Assembly: GCA_025403435.1 (NCBI GenBank)
Contig: CM046341.1
Location: forward strand, 9,819,219 to 9,883,218
Length of the DNA stretch: 64,000 nucleotides
Direction: 5' to 3'
Source: Artocarpus heterophyllus
Taxonomy: Eukaryota; Streptophyta; Magnoliopsida; Rosales; Moraceae
The notes under the pieces were generated by a model. That model saw nothing but the letters and a program-made list of their open reading frames with translations, searched no databases and was not told the origin of the DNA. The stretch's first letter is position 1, and every line of letters starts with the position of its first letter. Position numbers and translations under genes: made by a program. Of the stretch, positions 17,236-27,384 are shown one piece after another.

Positions 17236-18239
17236 ATTAAGTTATTTTATAAGTAATGGGACCCCTAATTTCTATCCCCTTTTCTGTCTCCTCCCAATAG
17301 AATTACCACATCATTTCGGCAACATCGACTTCGATAGGCAAGCTACTGAACCCAAGGCCCCTAAGAAGACGTGGTGACAAGAGAGTTTGTGTTGACGACG
17401 AATGTTGTTGTCAGCGGCATAAAGTGAAAATAAGGCACAAACAAAGACGTTGAGTTAGGAAACAAAATGTTAGTCTCTTGCTAAGATGTACAACTGATGT
17501 GGTTTTTCATGACGTATTATATTTCTATTAAATGATAGAGGGGAACAAACTTTGGGACAGGGGATCTTGGACCTAAGTAATGGGTGCTAATTGTTTGACA
17601 GATTTTTTAGAGGCAAGAAAATACAGTCACAAATTCAACCTAGCACATGCTCTGGTAGTATCTTGAGACCTGAGCACTCAACTATGTGCTTGGGGTCCCT
17701 AACATGGCTTGGGTCCTTGGCGCATACTCTGGTAGCATCCCAAGCACCCAAACATGCACTCAGGTAAGAGTTGGAAGAACAAGAGGTTGCCAGGAATGAT
17801 TAAGCATGCAAACAATCAACATTAAAGGCATTAATAATTCAAGGACTAAAGCATGTTAATTGTATTATTAGTTATAACACTCAAAAAGTGAATGATTTAA
17901 TATTGTTAGAAGAAGGAAAAAACGCCGAAATTTGTAAGGGAATTAAACTTGTATATTTTCTATATACTATAAATTCCCTTAATTTGAAAGGAAAAGAAAA
18001 AATTTAGAATAGAATCACCTTGAAATTTCTTCACTTTGTTGTTACCATTTTGTACCATTTTTCTTAAGGTTATTGTGTGATTTATCTAATTTATTTAGCG
18101 TACTTATTTGTTTAATCCTATTGTTTGTCTAAGAATGTTGAATTAGTGTTGGATGAAATTTTGCTCCAACATGTTAATCAAATCACAGAGTAGTAATTAC
18201 AATTACTAATTGGTTATTTTGTAAACCCAGTTATTCTTT
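17236..18239. other. Intergenic region, no gene recognised
   Basis: Around 17640-17770 is a GC-richer stretch with an internal repeat (GCACATGCTCTGGTAGTATC and GCGCATACTCTGGTAGCATC). It may be a decayed LTR fragment, but its termini could not be identified. Confidence 0.35.
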
Positions 18240-18259
18240 TTTTAAAAGTAAAATCCAAA

Positions 18260-18640
18260 GGTTGTATTACAGAGAAACCAAGTCCAAACGGACTGCCCTG
18301 TAAATCCATTTAGAGAAGTATATCAATCTAAGAACAAAAGCCTCGGACATTGAACCAAAATGAGCAAAAATGTGGGTAACACTATTCAAACAACAGGATC
18401 CAGAAATACAAACGCAATCTAGTAGGTCAAGCCAATCACAAATATTAGCAGCCAAGGAACCAAGGAGGCTCAAAGATTTCTAACCTTCCCATCAGCAACC
18501 ACTTTGCACACATCAAATTCAGCAAGTCTGGCCTTCCAACTATTTTGTAGTGCAAAATTGTGAGCCTTTTACAAAGGGCACGGCATTCGGCCACCAAAGG
18601 AGAGCAATTCCCACCGGCGACTTGGAAAAAGCGTTAAGAA
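18260..18640 (-). pseudogene. LINE ribonuclease H-like domain remnant
   Basis: The minus strand reads, across frameshifts and stops, VAECRALCK, then LAEFDVCKVVADGKV, then VTHIFAHFGSMSEAF. These match the end of the RNase H-like domain of plant non-LTR retrotransposons: the helix with ECRAL, and the H-A-H-F segment near the C-terminus. Reverse transcriptase was not found, so this is a truncated, dead copy. Confidence 0.55.
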
Positions 18641-18689
18641 CTACCACTGCATCATCAATACATCCCTAGGACCATCCCTAACAGTAAAG

Positions 18690-18841
18690 AGTTCATTTGA
18701 GAAATACATTAAAAATAATAAATTCTAACTGGTACAGTGTAAATTTCTTACATGCTATAGTAAAAAAATAAAAGTTTTCTACAGTGTAAAGTTCTTATAT
18801 GTTATATTGTTTACGTTTTGACGTGCTTCCCAAACAAACTC
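18690..18841. mobile_element. Degenerate Tourist-like MITE copy
   Basis: It carries ACAGTGTAAATTTCTTACATG and ACAGTGTAAAGTTCTTATATG separated by an A-rich spacer and ends CCCAAACAAACTC. Same family as 640-830. Confidence 0.5.
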
Positions 18842-18914
18842 AAAACAATTATCAAAGTTTCTCACAGCTGCATAGACATAGAGCTTGGCTGATCCAAGTG
18901 GCGGACCATTTTAG

Positions 18915-19190
18915 AGGGCCTACATAACTTTTTTTTTTTTTTTAATACAAACTTCATTAACAATAAAAATAAACTTAGTCGTATATAACCCATCTTAATT
19001 TGACTCCGTCAAATGACTAGATCCACCAACAAGGGCGAAGCGTAGCATATGGATAAAATTCAAGTGTTAAAACTCAAAGAGGAAATAGCCTACTCCTTAC
19101 AAAGACCAGATCTCAACAAGCCTTGTTACAAGAAACCATAATAGTTAATGGAACCAGTGGAATGAAAACAATGGTCTACGCAATCTTGGA
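18915..19190 (-). repeat. Possible retroposed fragment (minus orientation), unassigned
   Basis: An 18-base T tract at 18929 is followed by AATACAAACTTCATTAACAA and a later GCCTTGTTACAAG, a layout like 5090-5591. No coding similarity was seen. Confidence 0.25.
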
Positions 19191-19299
19191 GCAACTAGCC
19201 AGTTATATTTTATAGTTAATTAACTACCAAATTGAAGTGTTTTTTTAGATGAATTCAAGTGTTCCTCCTCATATAAATTGTTGTTAAAGTGATGCTAAA

Positions 19300-19455
19300 T
19301 GCTAATTATTAATTATTAATTATGACAAGTATTAACAAGTCATTGAATAAAAGCGGTGGTATTTTCTTGTTAATGGACTGCCAAATACCAATGTTCGCCT
19401 TTATGTAACTTATGTTACGAAAGAACAAAGCCACATCATTTAGCCAATAAAATTC
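19300..19455. repeat. 150-bp repeat unit, copy 2 of 3
   Basis: Ordered words shared with 17055-17235: AAGTCATTGAATAAAAGCGG, TTGTTAATGGACTGCCAAAT, AATGTTCGCC and CATCATTTAGCCAATAAAA. Confidence 0.55.
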
Positions 19456-19464
19456 GGTGCTAAT

Positions 19465-19610
19465 TAAATGCCAACTATTTTCACAGAAGAGTAATGACAA
19501 ATTATTAACTGGTCATTAAGTAAAAGTGGGTTATTTTCTTATTAATGAAATGCCAAGTCAAAGTGTTCCTCCTCCTAAATTTTCCGTTATGAAATAAAAG
19601 GAGTAACTCT
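19465..19610. repeat. 150-bp repeat unit, copy 3 of 3
   Basis: It lies directly after copy 2, as an imperfect tandem pair. Shared words include AACTGGTCATTAAGTAAAAG, TATTAATGAAATGCCAAG and AAAGTGTTCCTCCTCC. Confidence 0.55.
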
Positions 19611-20430
19611 ATATGGAAGACTTCATCACTCCTGGAAATAACGTTTCTAAGTTGAGATTAGCTCAATTGATGTTTAGTCGGTGCGTAAGTTGTTTTCAGT
19701 GTAATTTTTTTTAACCAATAAATTTATGTTTTGTATAAGAAGAAAAAAAATACACATGCCAATAAGGATGTAAATCTAGAGAAGATTCATTTGAGGAATT
19801 ATTGTTATATATCATGATGTTGCCCGAAATATAAGTTTTTACACTTTTTCTTTCATTTAAATGAGAAAAGAATGTGTAGCTATAATAGGTATGTACAGTC
19901 TGATATTATTGGTAAACAGCTTAATATTAACTAGATATAAAATCGCATCGAATATTCTAGAATCATAATGTATGGAAACTACGAAACAATATTCCCAAAA
20001 AATGATACATTCTAATTTAAAAAGGTATAAATATCTTACCAAAAGAGAAATTGAACAACAAAGGGAATAAAATCCTTTTTGGCTAAAAAACTTGACGATG
20101 ACGTTGCAAGTATTCAGTCAGCAGATAGGTACATTCCCCCACAGATTGCAACGTATTTTAATTTTGGAAATTCGATTATTACTATGATTAATTTCTCATG
20201 GTGGTTCTAATTTAATTCTCTAACAAGCCAACGCATAGATTTTCTCTCACTAAAAAAAAACACTGACATAAAAGCCAAATATTTATTATTTCTAAGAACT
20301 AATATTTTTCCATGATTATTAAAAAAAAAAAAAAACCTTCCATATATAATTGACTCTCAACACTAGATTTTTTTTTTTTAATGTCTAAAAAAGTTGAATT
20401 TGCGTTAATTCAGTCAAACCTTTTCTAGAA
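19611..20430. other. Intergenic AT-rich DNA upstream of the zinc finger gene
   Basis: No gene or clear transposon was seen. There are several poly-A or poly-T tracts (20320-20334, 20370-20379). Confidence 0.4.
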
Positions 20431-20524
20431 CTTTTTACGTGTCACTCAAAACCTTCATGGCAACCATAAATAAGTTGCCATGCAAAACTTTACATTACAA
20501 AATTACCAAAAATGAGAAAACAAA

Positions 20525-20661
20525 CTTTTCACCTATAAATTTCACTCTTTTCTCAACCTCAATCCATCACTTTCTTCTTGAAAAATTCCTTTCCTTAATC
20601 CCAAATCTCAAAACCTTAAACCCTAAACTTTTTTTTTTTTCCTGTGCTCTTATCAACAACA
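20525..20661 (+). promoter_or_regulatory. Core promoter and leader of the zinc finger gene
   Basis: A TATA-like CTATAAAT at 20533-20540 lies about 125 bp before the ATG. The leader contains a telo-box-like AAACCCTAAA (20618-20627), a motif known in many plant promoters, then a T tract. The transcription start is not determined; one about 30 bp after the TATA would fit. Confidence 0.45.
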
Positions 20662-21282
20662 ATGGCGGGTCTTGGTCGAAATTTGAGCCATGGACAAAAC
20701 CAATCGCAGCAACGACCTTCGCCTTATAGTCGTAAGCAACTGACTTGTCATTTGTGTGGCCGTGTGATGTTGAGCACCCATGCCCTGATAGCCCACATAG
20801 AGACTCACTTGGTGCAAGAAGATATGGCCTCAGGACCAAGGCAAAACCACCCCAACCAACCACCAAACTTGCTCAATATTGCTCCTCGGCCTCCTAACAA
20901 CCCTTTTGTTTGTTACCCTAATTTCCGGCCTGGCTTTCCTCTTACATTGTGGCCCACTATTCCTGGACCGGCGGTGCAACACCCCGTGGCCATGCTGTCG
21001 CCAATCAATGTTTCTCTTGGCAACAGATCACAAAATCAAGTCTTCAATTTCATTCATCCGGCACCAAAGGCGAAGCTACCCGTGCCTTCTCCTCCGGCGA
21101 GAAACGGTGGTAATAAGCCTGTGAAGCAAGCGCAAGAATCCGCGGTGGAGGAGAATACGGTTGATAACCCCACCAAGCCATTGATCAAGCAGTTGGAGCA
21201 CCCTATTCCCAAAGTGGTAGGGTTTGTGGACCTAGAAGAGGAAACTGAAGAAGACAAACTGGATTTGACCTTGAAATTGTGA
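20662..21282 (+). CDS. Single C2H2 zinc finger protein with C-terminal EAR motif (probable repressor)
   Basis: One intronless frame of 206 aa. The C2H2 finger CHLCGRVMLSTHALIAHIETH is split here as CHLC (29-32) and HIETH (45-49), giving C29, C32, H45 and H49 in a C-x2-C-x12-H-x3-H pattern. The plant QALGGH box is absent. The middle is Pro/Asn-rich and probably disordered. The last seven residues, LDLTLKL (200-206), after an acidic run, fit the LxLxL form of the EAR motif, which recruits TOPLESS-type co-repressors. A nuclear DNA-binding repressor is therefore inferred; targets are unknown. The start was chosen at the first ATG with a good context (CAACAATGGC). The segmental duplication begins about 100 bp after the stop, so only the 3' untranslated tail, not the gene, was copied to 40480. 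Confidence 0.85.
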   Translation: MAGLGRNLSHGQNQSQQRPSPYSRKQLTCHLCGRVMLSTHALIAHIETHLVQEDMASGPRQNHPNQPPNLLNIAPRPPNNPFVCYPNFRPGFPLTLWPTIPGPAVQHPVAMLSPINVSLGNRSQNQVFNFIHPAPKAKLPVPSPPARNGGNKPVKQAQESAVEENTVDNPTKPLIKQLEHPIPKVVGFVDLEEETEEDKLDLTLKL

Positions 21283-21383
21283 AACCCTAAGGCATGAGTG
21301 ATTTTGTGTTTCTCATGCAAATTCCAATTTGGGTTTTCTTTTCTTTTGGTTTTCTTTAGAGATTTTGTTTGGTTCAAATTGTA
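21283..21383 (+). other. Proximal 3' untranslated region of the zinc finger gene
   Basis: This is unique sequence between the stop codon and the left duplication breakpoint. The likely continuation of the untranslated region (from 21384) lies inside the duplicated unit. Confidence 0.4.
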
Positions 21384-22044
21384 AAAGGGTGTATTCAACT
21401 CTTTTTTTCCTTTTGTTATTGTTGTTCTTTCCCGAAGAGTATTTTATATCTTTCTGTGGCTTATTTACTAGTTGAATAGGCGTTCTTTTTTGTTACATGA
21501 ATAATATCTTATTCATCCTTTTTTGTCCTAAATTTCCAAAGAGATCATGTCATTTTAATTTCCTGCGCTTTGTTTCCGTTCTATTAACTTTTATTGAAGG
21601 CTAAAAAACTGGAGAGTAATTGTGTTTTCTTAACAAATTCTTTGTGCCGTTAATTGCTAATTAATGCAGGAAATGAGAAGTAATAATAGAGTGCCCACTG
21701 CTTTAGTTTTTAATGGAAATTGCGGAAAACTTTTGGTACTTTTCTCTTTTTAAGTTATTTATGGCGACACTGCAAAGAACAGATTTTGCCATTGCGAAAC
21801 AGCAAAGAAAAATTATCAATACCTAATACTTATCTCTAATTATGTCTCTAATAAAAACATATCTCTAATTAGGTTAAAAACGTTATATAATAACATATAT
21901 GGAAGTTTGTTTGTGATCCACATATGTTAATTGAAAAGAATTTTCCAAATAAAACGCGCTGCTTATGAGCTTCTTATATTTGTGTGTATTACCTTTCTTG
22001 ATTTAAGCTTTTCATGTGAGCATCGCATCACCACATCATTACAT
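21384..22044. other. Block A start: tail of the zinc finger 3' region
   Basis: Non-coding; continuous with the zinc finger transcript region and repeated at 40480-41130. No gene was seen. Confidence 0.4.
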
Positions 22045-22640
22045 CGTCATATTGTTACATCAATTATTTTATTGTCGTAGCGCGTCTTGTTACTCGAACA
22101 TTAGCTCAACATGTTTTTTACGGGTGTGTTTGGTACGAGTATTTGAGTAGAGTATTTGAATGAAGATTTAAATTTTTGTGAGAGAAAATACTGTAATAAA
22201 ATAATTCAAACCGTGATTTGAAAACTGAAACAAACACACTCACATCCCTTCTTACCCGAAAAAAGCTAGAGCACTTTGCATTCTTAGACTGATAATTATC
22301 TTTTGGCTAACCTAACCTTTTCTATTTCGTGAGACCAACAAAAGATAATATAAGAATATTCACCTACCGTCGATCGACTACGCTTTTATAAAACCTAATA
22401 TTAGGCCCTGACTCACCCTCCCAACTTTTATAAAACCCCCACCAATTTCTTTATTTTGAATTCAGGAAAAAAAATATGGACACTTACACGCGCACGGATA
22501 TATATTTATATAATGTATATTCTTTTAAAAGTATACATATGTACGTTATTATAGTTTGGATTACATAATATGTATCCGTTTGTTTTCTTTTCAAATTGAT
22601 ATTGTATATAAAAAATTTATTTCTAACATTTTAAAGCGTT
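22045..22640 (+). repeat. Direct repeat within block A, copy 1
   Basis: Ordered identity with 23497-23970: GTCTTGTTACTC, AGAGCACTTTGCAT, TAGGCCCTGACTCA, ATGGACACTTACAC, TTATATAATGTAT, ATGTACGTTATTAT and TTTCTAACATTTTAAAG. This copy also holds a ~120-bp MITE-like insert (22123-22241) absent from copy 2. Non-coding. Confidence 0.75.
22123..22241. mobile_element. Small TIR element inserted in the direct repeat
   Basis: It starts GTGTGTTTGGTACGAGT and ends CTGAAACAAACACAC, an inverted GTGTGTTTG/CAAACACAC. The second direct repeat (23497-23970) lacks it and reads straight through from GCTCAACGTATTTTC to AATCCCTTC. It is also present at 41219-41336, so it predates the large duplication. Confidence 0.55.
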
Positions 22641-23496
22641 TTTTAAATAAAAGAATGAATATTCCCTTCATATTTTAAAGGAGATGGTTAATAGTAGTAA
22701 TAATAATAGGAAGTGAAATCTACAACTAATTCTTACGACGATGAGAAGAATTTAATGCTCAGAGGCAGGTAACGGGGATAAATAACCTTGCTTCATTTTA
22801 CACTCATTTGCCAATTTTGCTAATAACATGCCAATTTTGCTAATAACATTCCACTAATGTGGTTTAATTAAAAGATTTTTTTTCCTTGGGCATTAAGTTA
22901 GACTGCTAACCCGCTTACGTGCATATGTATAGTTGGAAATTTTAATATATTTGACGCTGCGGAAGAACCAAAAAAGAACACTATTTTTCCATTAGAAAAA
23001 TGACGTTACTTGAGAACCGCAAATTAATATTAATGTTAATACTATTTTTTTGCTAGTATTTTTTTTTTCAAGAAGCTAGTAATTAAAAAACAAGTGCTCA
23101 ATAGTACCATATATAAATGCGTGTATATATTCAATCAAATGGAAAATATAAGATAAATTGGCATGATTAACAAGGTTATGTACCCAAGTTTCTATAGCTA
23201 GGTCAGTCTAGTAAATGTCATATAATTGTATCATTTGTTTAACCGGTTCACATAATGGTTCAAACCCTTTTACTATAACGTTTTTTCTCGTAAAAATTTA
23301 AAATTCTTTTCAAATATACGAGCCAGATGGGCAAAAATGAACTTAATTTTTTTTTAAACAGTAGCAAAGCTAGACTGATACACAGCAGGGGCATACACAA
23401 AACATATTTCGTCAAGCGTACGCTATAATGAAAATGTGTACAATCCAGTGAGGCGCGGTATATGCAATCTATAACAGGGGCATATACAAAATTTAT
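22641..23496. other. Non-coding spacer between direct repeats
   Basis: No gene was seen. It has a short tandem copy of GCCAATTTTGCTAATAACAT at about 22810-22850, of which A' keeps one copy. The 23320-23460 part resembles 28270-28430. Confidence 0.4.
23320..23460. repeat. Dispersed repeat, related to 28270-28430
   Basis: The ordered words AGATGGGCAAAAATGAACTTAA, GCATACACAAAACATATTTC, GAAAATGTGTACAATC and GTGAGGCG match 28270-28430. The A' counterpart is at about 42415-42560. Confidence 0.5.
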
Positions 23497-23970
23497 CGTT
23501 GTATTGTTACCTTGATTACTTTAGTACCGTAGCGTCTTGTTACTCAGAATATTGGCTCAACGTATTTTCTAAATCCCTTCTTATTCTAAAAATGCAAGAG
23601 CACTTTGCATCCTTAAACTGATAGCTATCTTTTAGCTAACCTAACCTCTTTCATCTTGTGAGACTAACTAAAGATAATATCAAAATATTCACTTGCCGTC
23701 GATCGACAATGCTTTTTGACCAAATATTAGGCCCTGACTCATCCTCCCAACTTTTATAAAACCCTCTACTAATATATTTATTTTGAATTTATATAAAAAA
23801 AAAAGATATGGACACTTACACAAGCACGGAAAAATATATTTATATAATGTATTTTTTTAAAACATACATATGTACGTTATTATTGTTTGGATTATATAAT
23901 ACATACCCGTTTGTCTTCTTTTCAAATTGATTTCGTATATAAAAATTTCATTTCTAACATTTTAAAGATT
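23497..23970 (+). repeat. Direct repeat within block A, copy 2
   Basis: Partner of 22045-22640. It stops where the copia LTR (TGTTAAGG, 23984) begins. Confidence 0.75.
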
Positions 23971-23983
23971 TTTTTAATAAAAA

Positions 23984-25507
23984 TGTTAAGGTTTATCTTT
24001 TGTGTTGCCATATTTCGTTACATTATTCAAGAAGTTTAAAAATCAAATTCAAGATCATTTACACGTTTTTATCTTACAGAATCTAGATCAAGGATAATTC
24101 AAATTGGAGATAATTCAAATAAGAGATAAGGATAAAGTTTTGAAGAGAAATTCCTAGTTCAAGGATAAAGTTTTGAACAGAAAATCCTAGTTTAAATTGG
24201 ATTCAATCTTAAAATTTGAAAAGGATTCGATTTTAGTTTTTGTAAAAGAGGAGATTGTGATTGACTTCAAGGATAATTTATGGATATATTCTAGGAGATT
24301 TAAATCAAGAAACGCTGTAAAAATCATCAAGATACACTTGAGAAAATCATATCAAGATCTTAACAGAAGAGGTTGTTTTGAAATTGCAACTTTAGATAAC
24401 GATTTCGAATTTCAAATGACCAATCCAAGATCAAATTGAGATTATGAAAGGAACTCTATATAAATTTCACTTACCAAAGTGTTTAGCACGTTTAGAGAGC
24501 TTGGTTTACATGTAGGGTTTTAAAGAAAAGTCTTAGCATTCTTTGGGAGAAGAAGAAAAATTTTTCGGGAGAAAACACTCTGCATGTTGATGCTTACCGT
24601 AGTCCGGTGTCGGATCAACACCGCGTGCGGCTGCGCATGGTCTGACTCTCCTTTGGTCCGCCTCTGCCAGGTCGGACGTACCTGCAACAAGAGGAGGGAC
24701 GCTTCAGAGGCAATAGAAAGGTTAGTCAATGGACAAGGGCTCTCCGATGCTCGAGGTAGGGTTTGCTCGGCAGAGGGCGGCAACCAGTTTGGTGGGAAGA
24801 AGTAGTCTCTCTAGAATGTCATAAATGCATCCTATTTATAGGCCACCGCTTGGACCGGGTGTTGAGGCGGGTTTTACCCACGACCCGGGTGTCACATCAA
24901 GGTGTGTCAGGCAGCAAGTGACAAGTGTCGCATCCCCCGTCCAATGGATTGGATTCCATCGGACGGTGAGTTATCTGCCGTGTGTTAGCCTATAATAGCG
25001 AGTAACAGCCTGCTTAGCGAGTGAGATTCATCCGACCCGAGCTAGTGTATAGTCCGCGGTGGCAGCCTATTTGGCATGTGGCCTCAGAGGCCATGAGAGG
25101 CACCTCGGAAAGGCGTACGTTGCGTTGGGAGCTGATAGCAAGCTTACTGGAGATTCTGCCGAGCTTATTAGCCGACCACCAAAGTTTATCTCCTCGACGG
25201 TGGAGCCGAGCTCACCCTCAACACTGCACATAGAAGGGATTCAACATGCACAGAATTAGAAGATGAGTGATGCTCGCTAGATAGATCTATCTAAGAATTG
25301 CATTTCAAACGTGACAATTGAAAGTGGGAGTCTTGATGTTATATAAATCCAATTGGTAATTATAAGCTAGGCATGGCCCGTGTAGATGTAGTAACGACCA
25401 AACCTCAATAACAATTACTTGTATTCTTTATTTACTTTTTGTCTTTAGTAAATTTAATTAACCTGACTTTAATTAAATTTGGTAAATATTAAAAACCAAA
25501 TCCTTCA
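23984..25507 (+). mobile_element. Copia-type 5' LTR, interrupted by a solo LTR
   Basis: It begins TGTTAAGG and ends CCTTCA, giving TG...CA ends. A TATATAAA box lies at 24457-24464. Directly after the end is TTGATATTAGAAC (from 25509), resembling the initiator-Met tRNA primer site TGGTATCAGAGC used by plant copia elements. Without the nested 639-bp insert and one copy of its target duplication it is about 880 bp, matching 43086-43993 (908 bp, which keeps ~29 bp lost here). No 3' LTR was found. Confidence 0.65.
24585..25223 (+). mobile_element. Solo LTR nested in the copia LTR, unit 1 only
   Basis: A 639-bp GC-rich block starts TGTTGATGC and ends CCTCAACA (inverted TGTTGA/TCAACA). It is flanked by a 5-bp duplication CTGCA (24580-24584 and 25224-25228). 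The homologous site near 43685 is empty. It contains a TATTTATAGG box near 24833. Clean termini, 5-bp target duplication and lack of internal sequence define a solo LTR formed after, or lost from, the other unit. The open frames inside are chance products of GC-rich DNA. Confidence 0.88.
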
Positions 25508-25579
25508 ATTGATATTAGAACAGAATCACTAACTCTTGTTTGGTGAGATTTTGGGGAAAAGATCTTGTTTTTATAGGCA

Positions 25580-27340
25580 ATGGAACTTCGAAGAGAAGGT
25601 GGATCAATTACATGCCCTCCAAAACTAGATGATTGAACTATTTCTACTAAAAAGCCTGAATGAGAGTTTTCATCAAGACCATTGACAAGAAGGCATGGCG
25701 TGTTGTCTTGCTAGGTTGGACGTATCCCACCCAAACTGATGATGACAAGATCAAAACCATGAAACCTAAAGAAAAAGGTCTGCTAAGGAAAAGCATTTAG
25801 CAAATACTAATTCTAAAGCTTTAAATGTAATTTTCAATACAGTCGATGCCAATCGATTCAAGCTCATCTCAACTTGTAAATCTGCAAAGGAGGCATGGAA
25901 TATTTTCCAGACTGCTCATGAAAGAACCTCTACTGTCAAACTATTAAAACTCCAAATGCTTGCCTGTAGGTTTGAGAATCTTAGAATGCATGAGAATGAG
26001 ACAATCGCTAACTTTAATTCTAAACTTTTTGATATAGCCAATGAAGCCTTTACTCTTAGAGAAAAATATTCCGACACCAAGCTCGTTAGAAAAACATTGA
26101 GATCACTACCAAGGAGGTTTTCTTATAAAGTCACAAAAATTGAAGAAGCCTGTGATGTTAAATCTATGAAACTGGATGAATTGATGGATGGGGTCACCGC
26201 AAACTTTTAAGATAAATCGGAAGCAGAACAAGAAAGAGAAAAGCATAGCTCTTCAAGTCGAAGTTCAAAATCCCATTGAAGAATATGATTTTGATGAGAC
26301 ATATGACACAGACGATTCTTTTGCCTTGTTGACTAAGAATTTCAATAAAATTTTGAAGAAGCTAAATCAGAAAAATAAATCCGTCACTTCTGGACAACCA
26401 AAGAAATTTTAGAAAAACAACGCTGCCCCCAATATCTCTGAATTCAAGAAGAAAAACAAAGGAATACAGTGTAGTGAATGTGAAGGTTATGGCCACATTC
26501 AATCTGAGCGCGCCAACACCTTCAAAAAGAAAGGGAAATCAATAAACGTCATTTGGAGTGACGAGGATTCAGATGGCAGTGAAGAGGATGCAAAGGAACA
26601 TGTGAGCAACTACGTTGATATTACTGCCAATGAAGTTTCTACTTGCCAAGTCACAAAGGAACTCACAACCTCAAAGCAACTTGCTAGCGAGGTCGCAAAC
26701 AAATTAAGTTGCAACCAACTTGACGAACTCATTGATAAATTTGATTTTGAATCTAATTGCAGTAGGGAAGATGATGACCTGAGGAAAGGGGACATTGAAA
26801 AATTATACCAGCTTGCGTACAACAAGTGGGTATATGTCTGTAAAATGAACAAATCCCTCGAAGAAAAAATTGCTGAACTTATTAAAGAAAAAGATGTGCT
26901 GAAAAGGGCTGCAAGTAATTATGAATTTTTGGCTGCTGAGAAGGAGAAGAAACTTCAAGAAACTCAATCTGAATTGGAAAATAGCAAAATGCGCTAAGAA
27001 TGCTAAATTCAGGCACAACCAAGTTGGATCACATATCAACTTCCCGGAAAATCTAGTAGTGGATACATTGGTGAATGCTCAACCTCAAAGATAGTATTTG
27101 TGAAGGAAACTCCAAAGCCTGACCTTTGCACCATCTCTGGTAAGAAATCGATTCCCTTACCTTCTAGGCATTAATCTAAAAGGTTTGTTCCAATTTGTCA
27201 TTATTGCAGTTTTCTTATACATATAACACCTACATGCTATAAGTATTTAAATGCATTGAAAAAAGGATTAAGAACTGATTCATTGTTTTCCCCTAAAATA
27301 AAAAGGACTCCTAAATCTAAAATAAGAACTGCTTTATTGT
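25580..27340 (+). pseudogene. Copia-type gag remnant (unit 1)
   Basis: From the ATG at 25580 the reading is MELRREGGSITCPPKLDD, a typical copia gag start, then frameshifts and stops. A long in-frame stretch (25956-26210) matches the UBN2/gag domain (LACRFENLRMHENETIANF, then LRSLPRRFSYKV). A first zinc knuckle CSECEGYGHIQSE ends in Arg where Cys is expected. A coiled-coil-like acidic region follows (26602-26997). A second knuckle, CHYCSFLIHITPTC, lies near 27197-27240 and lacks the usual Gly. No protease, integrase or reverse transcriptase follows. It is dead, either a truncated copy or a non-autonomous gag-only element. Confidence 0.75.
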
Positions 27341-27384
27341 AAAGCCCATAAGCTACTAACTTAGTATGAGTTTAATGAGTGGAT

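Noticed and set aside
22045..23970. The direct repeat pair in block A as two LTRs of one element
   Set aside because: No TG...CA ends, target duplication, primer site or internal coding sequence was found.
24520..25259. Several overlapping open frames on both strands
   Set aside because: They lie inside or across the GC-rich solo LTR and match no protein family; low stop frequency explains them.
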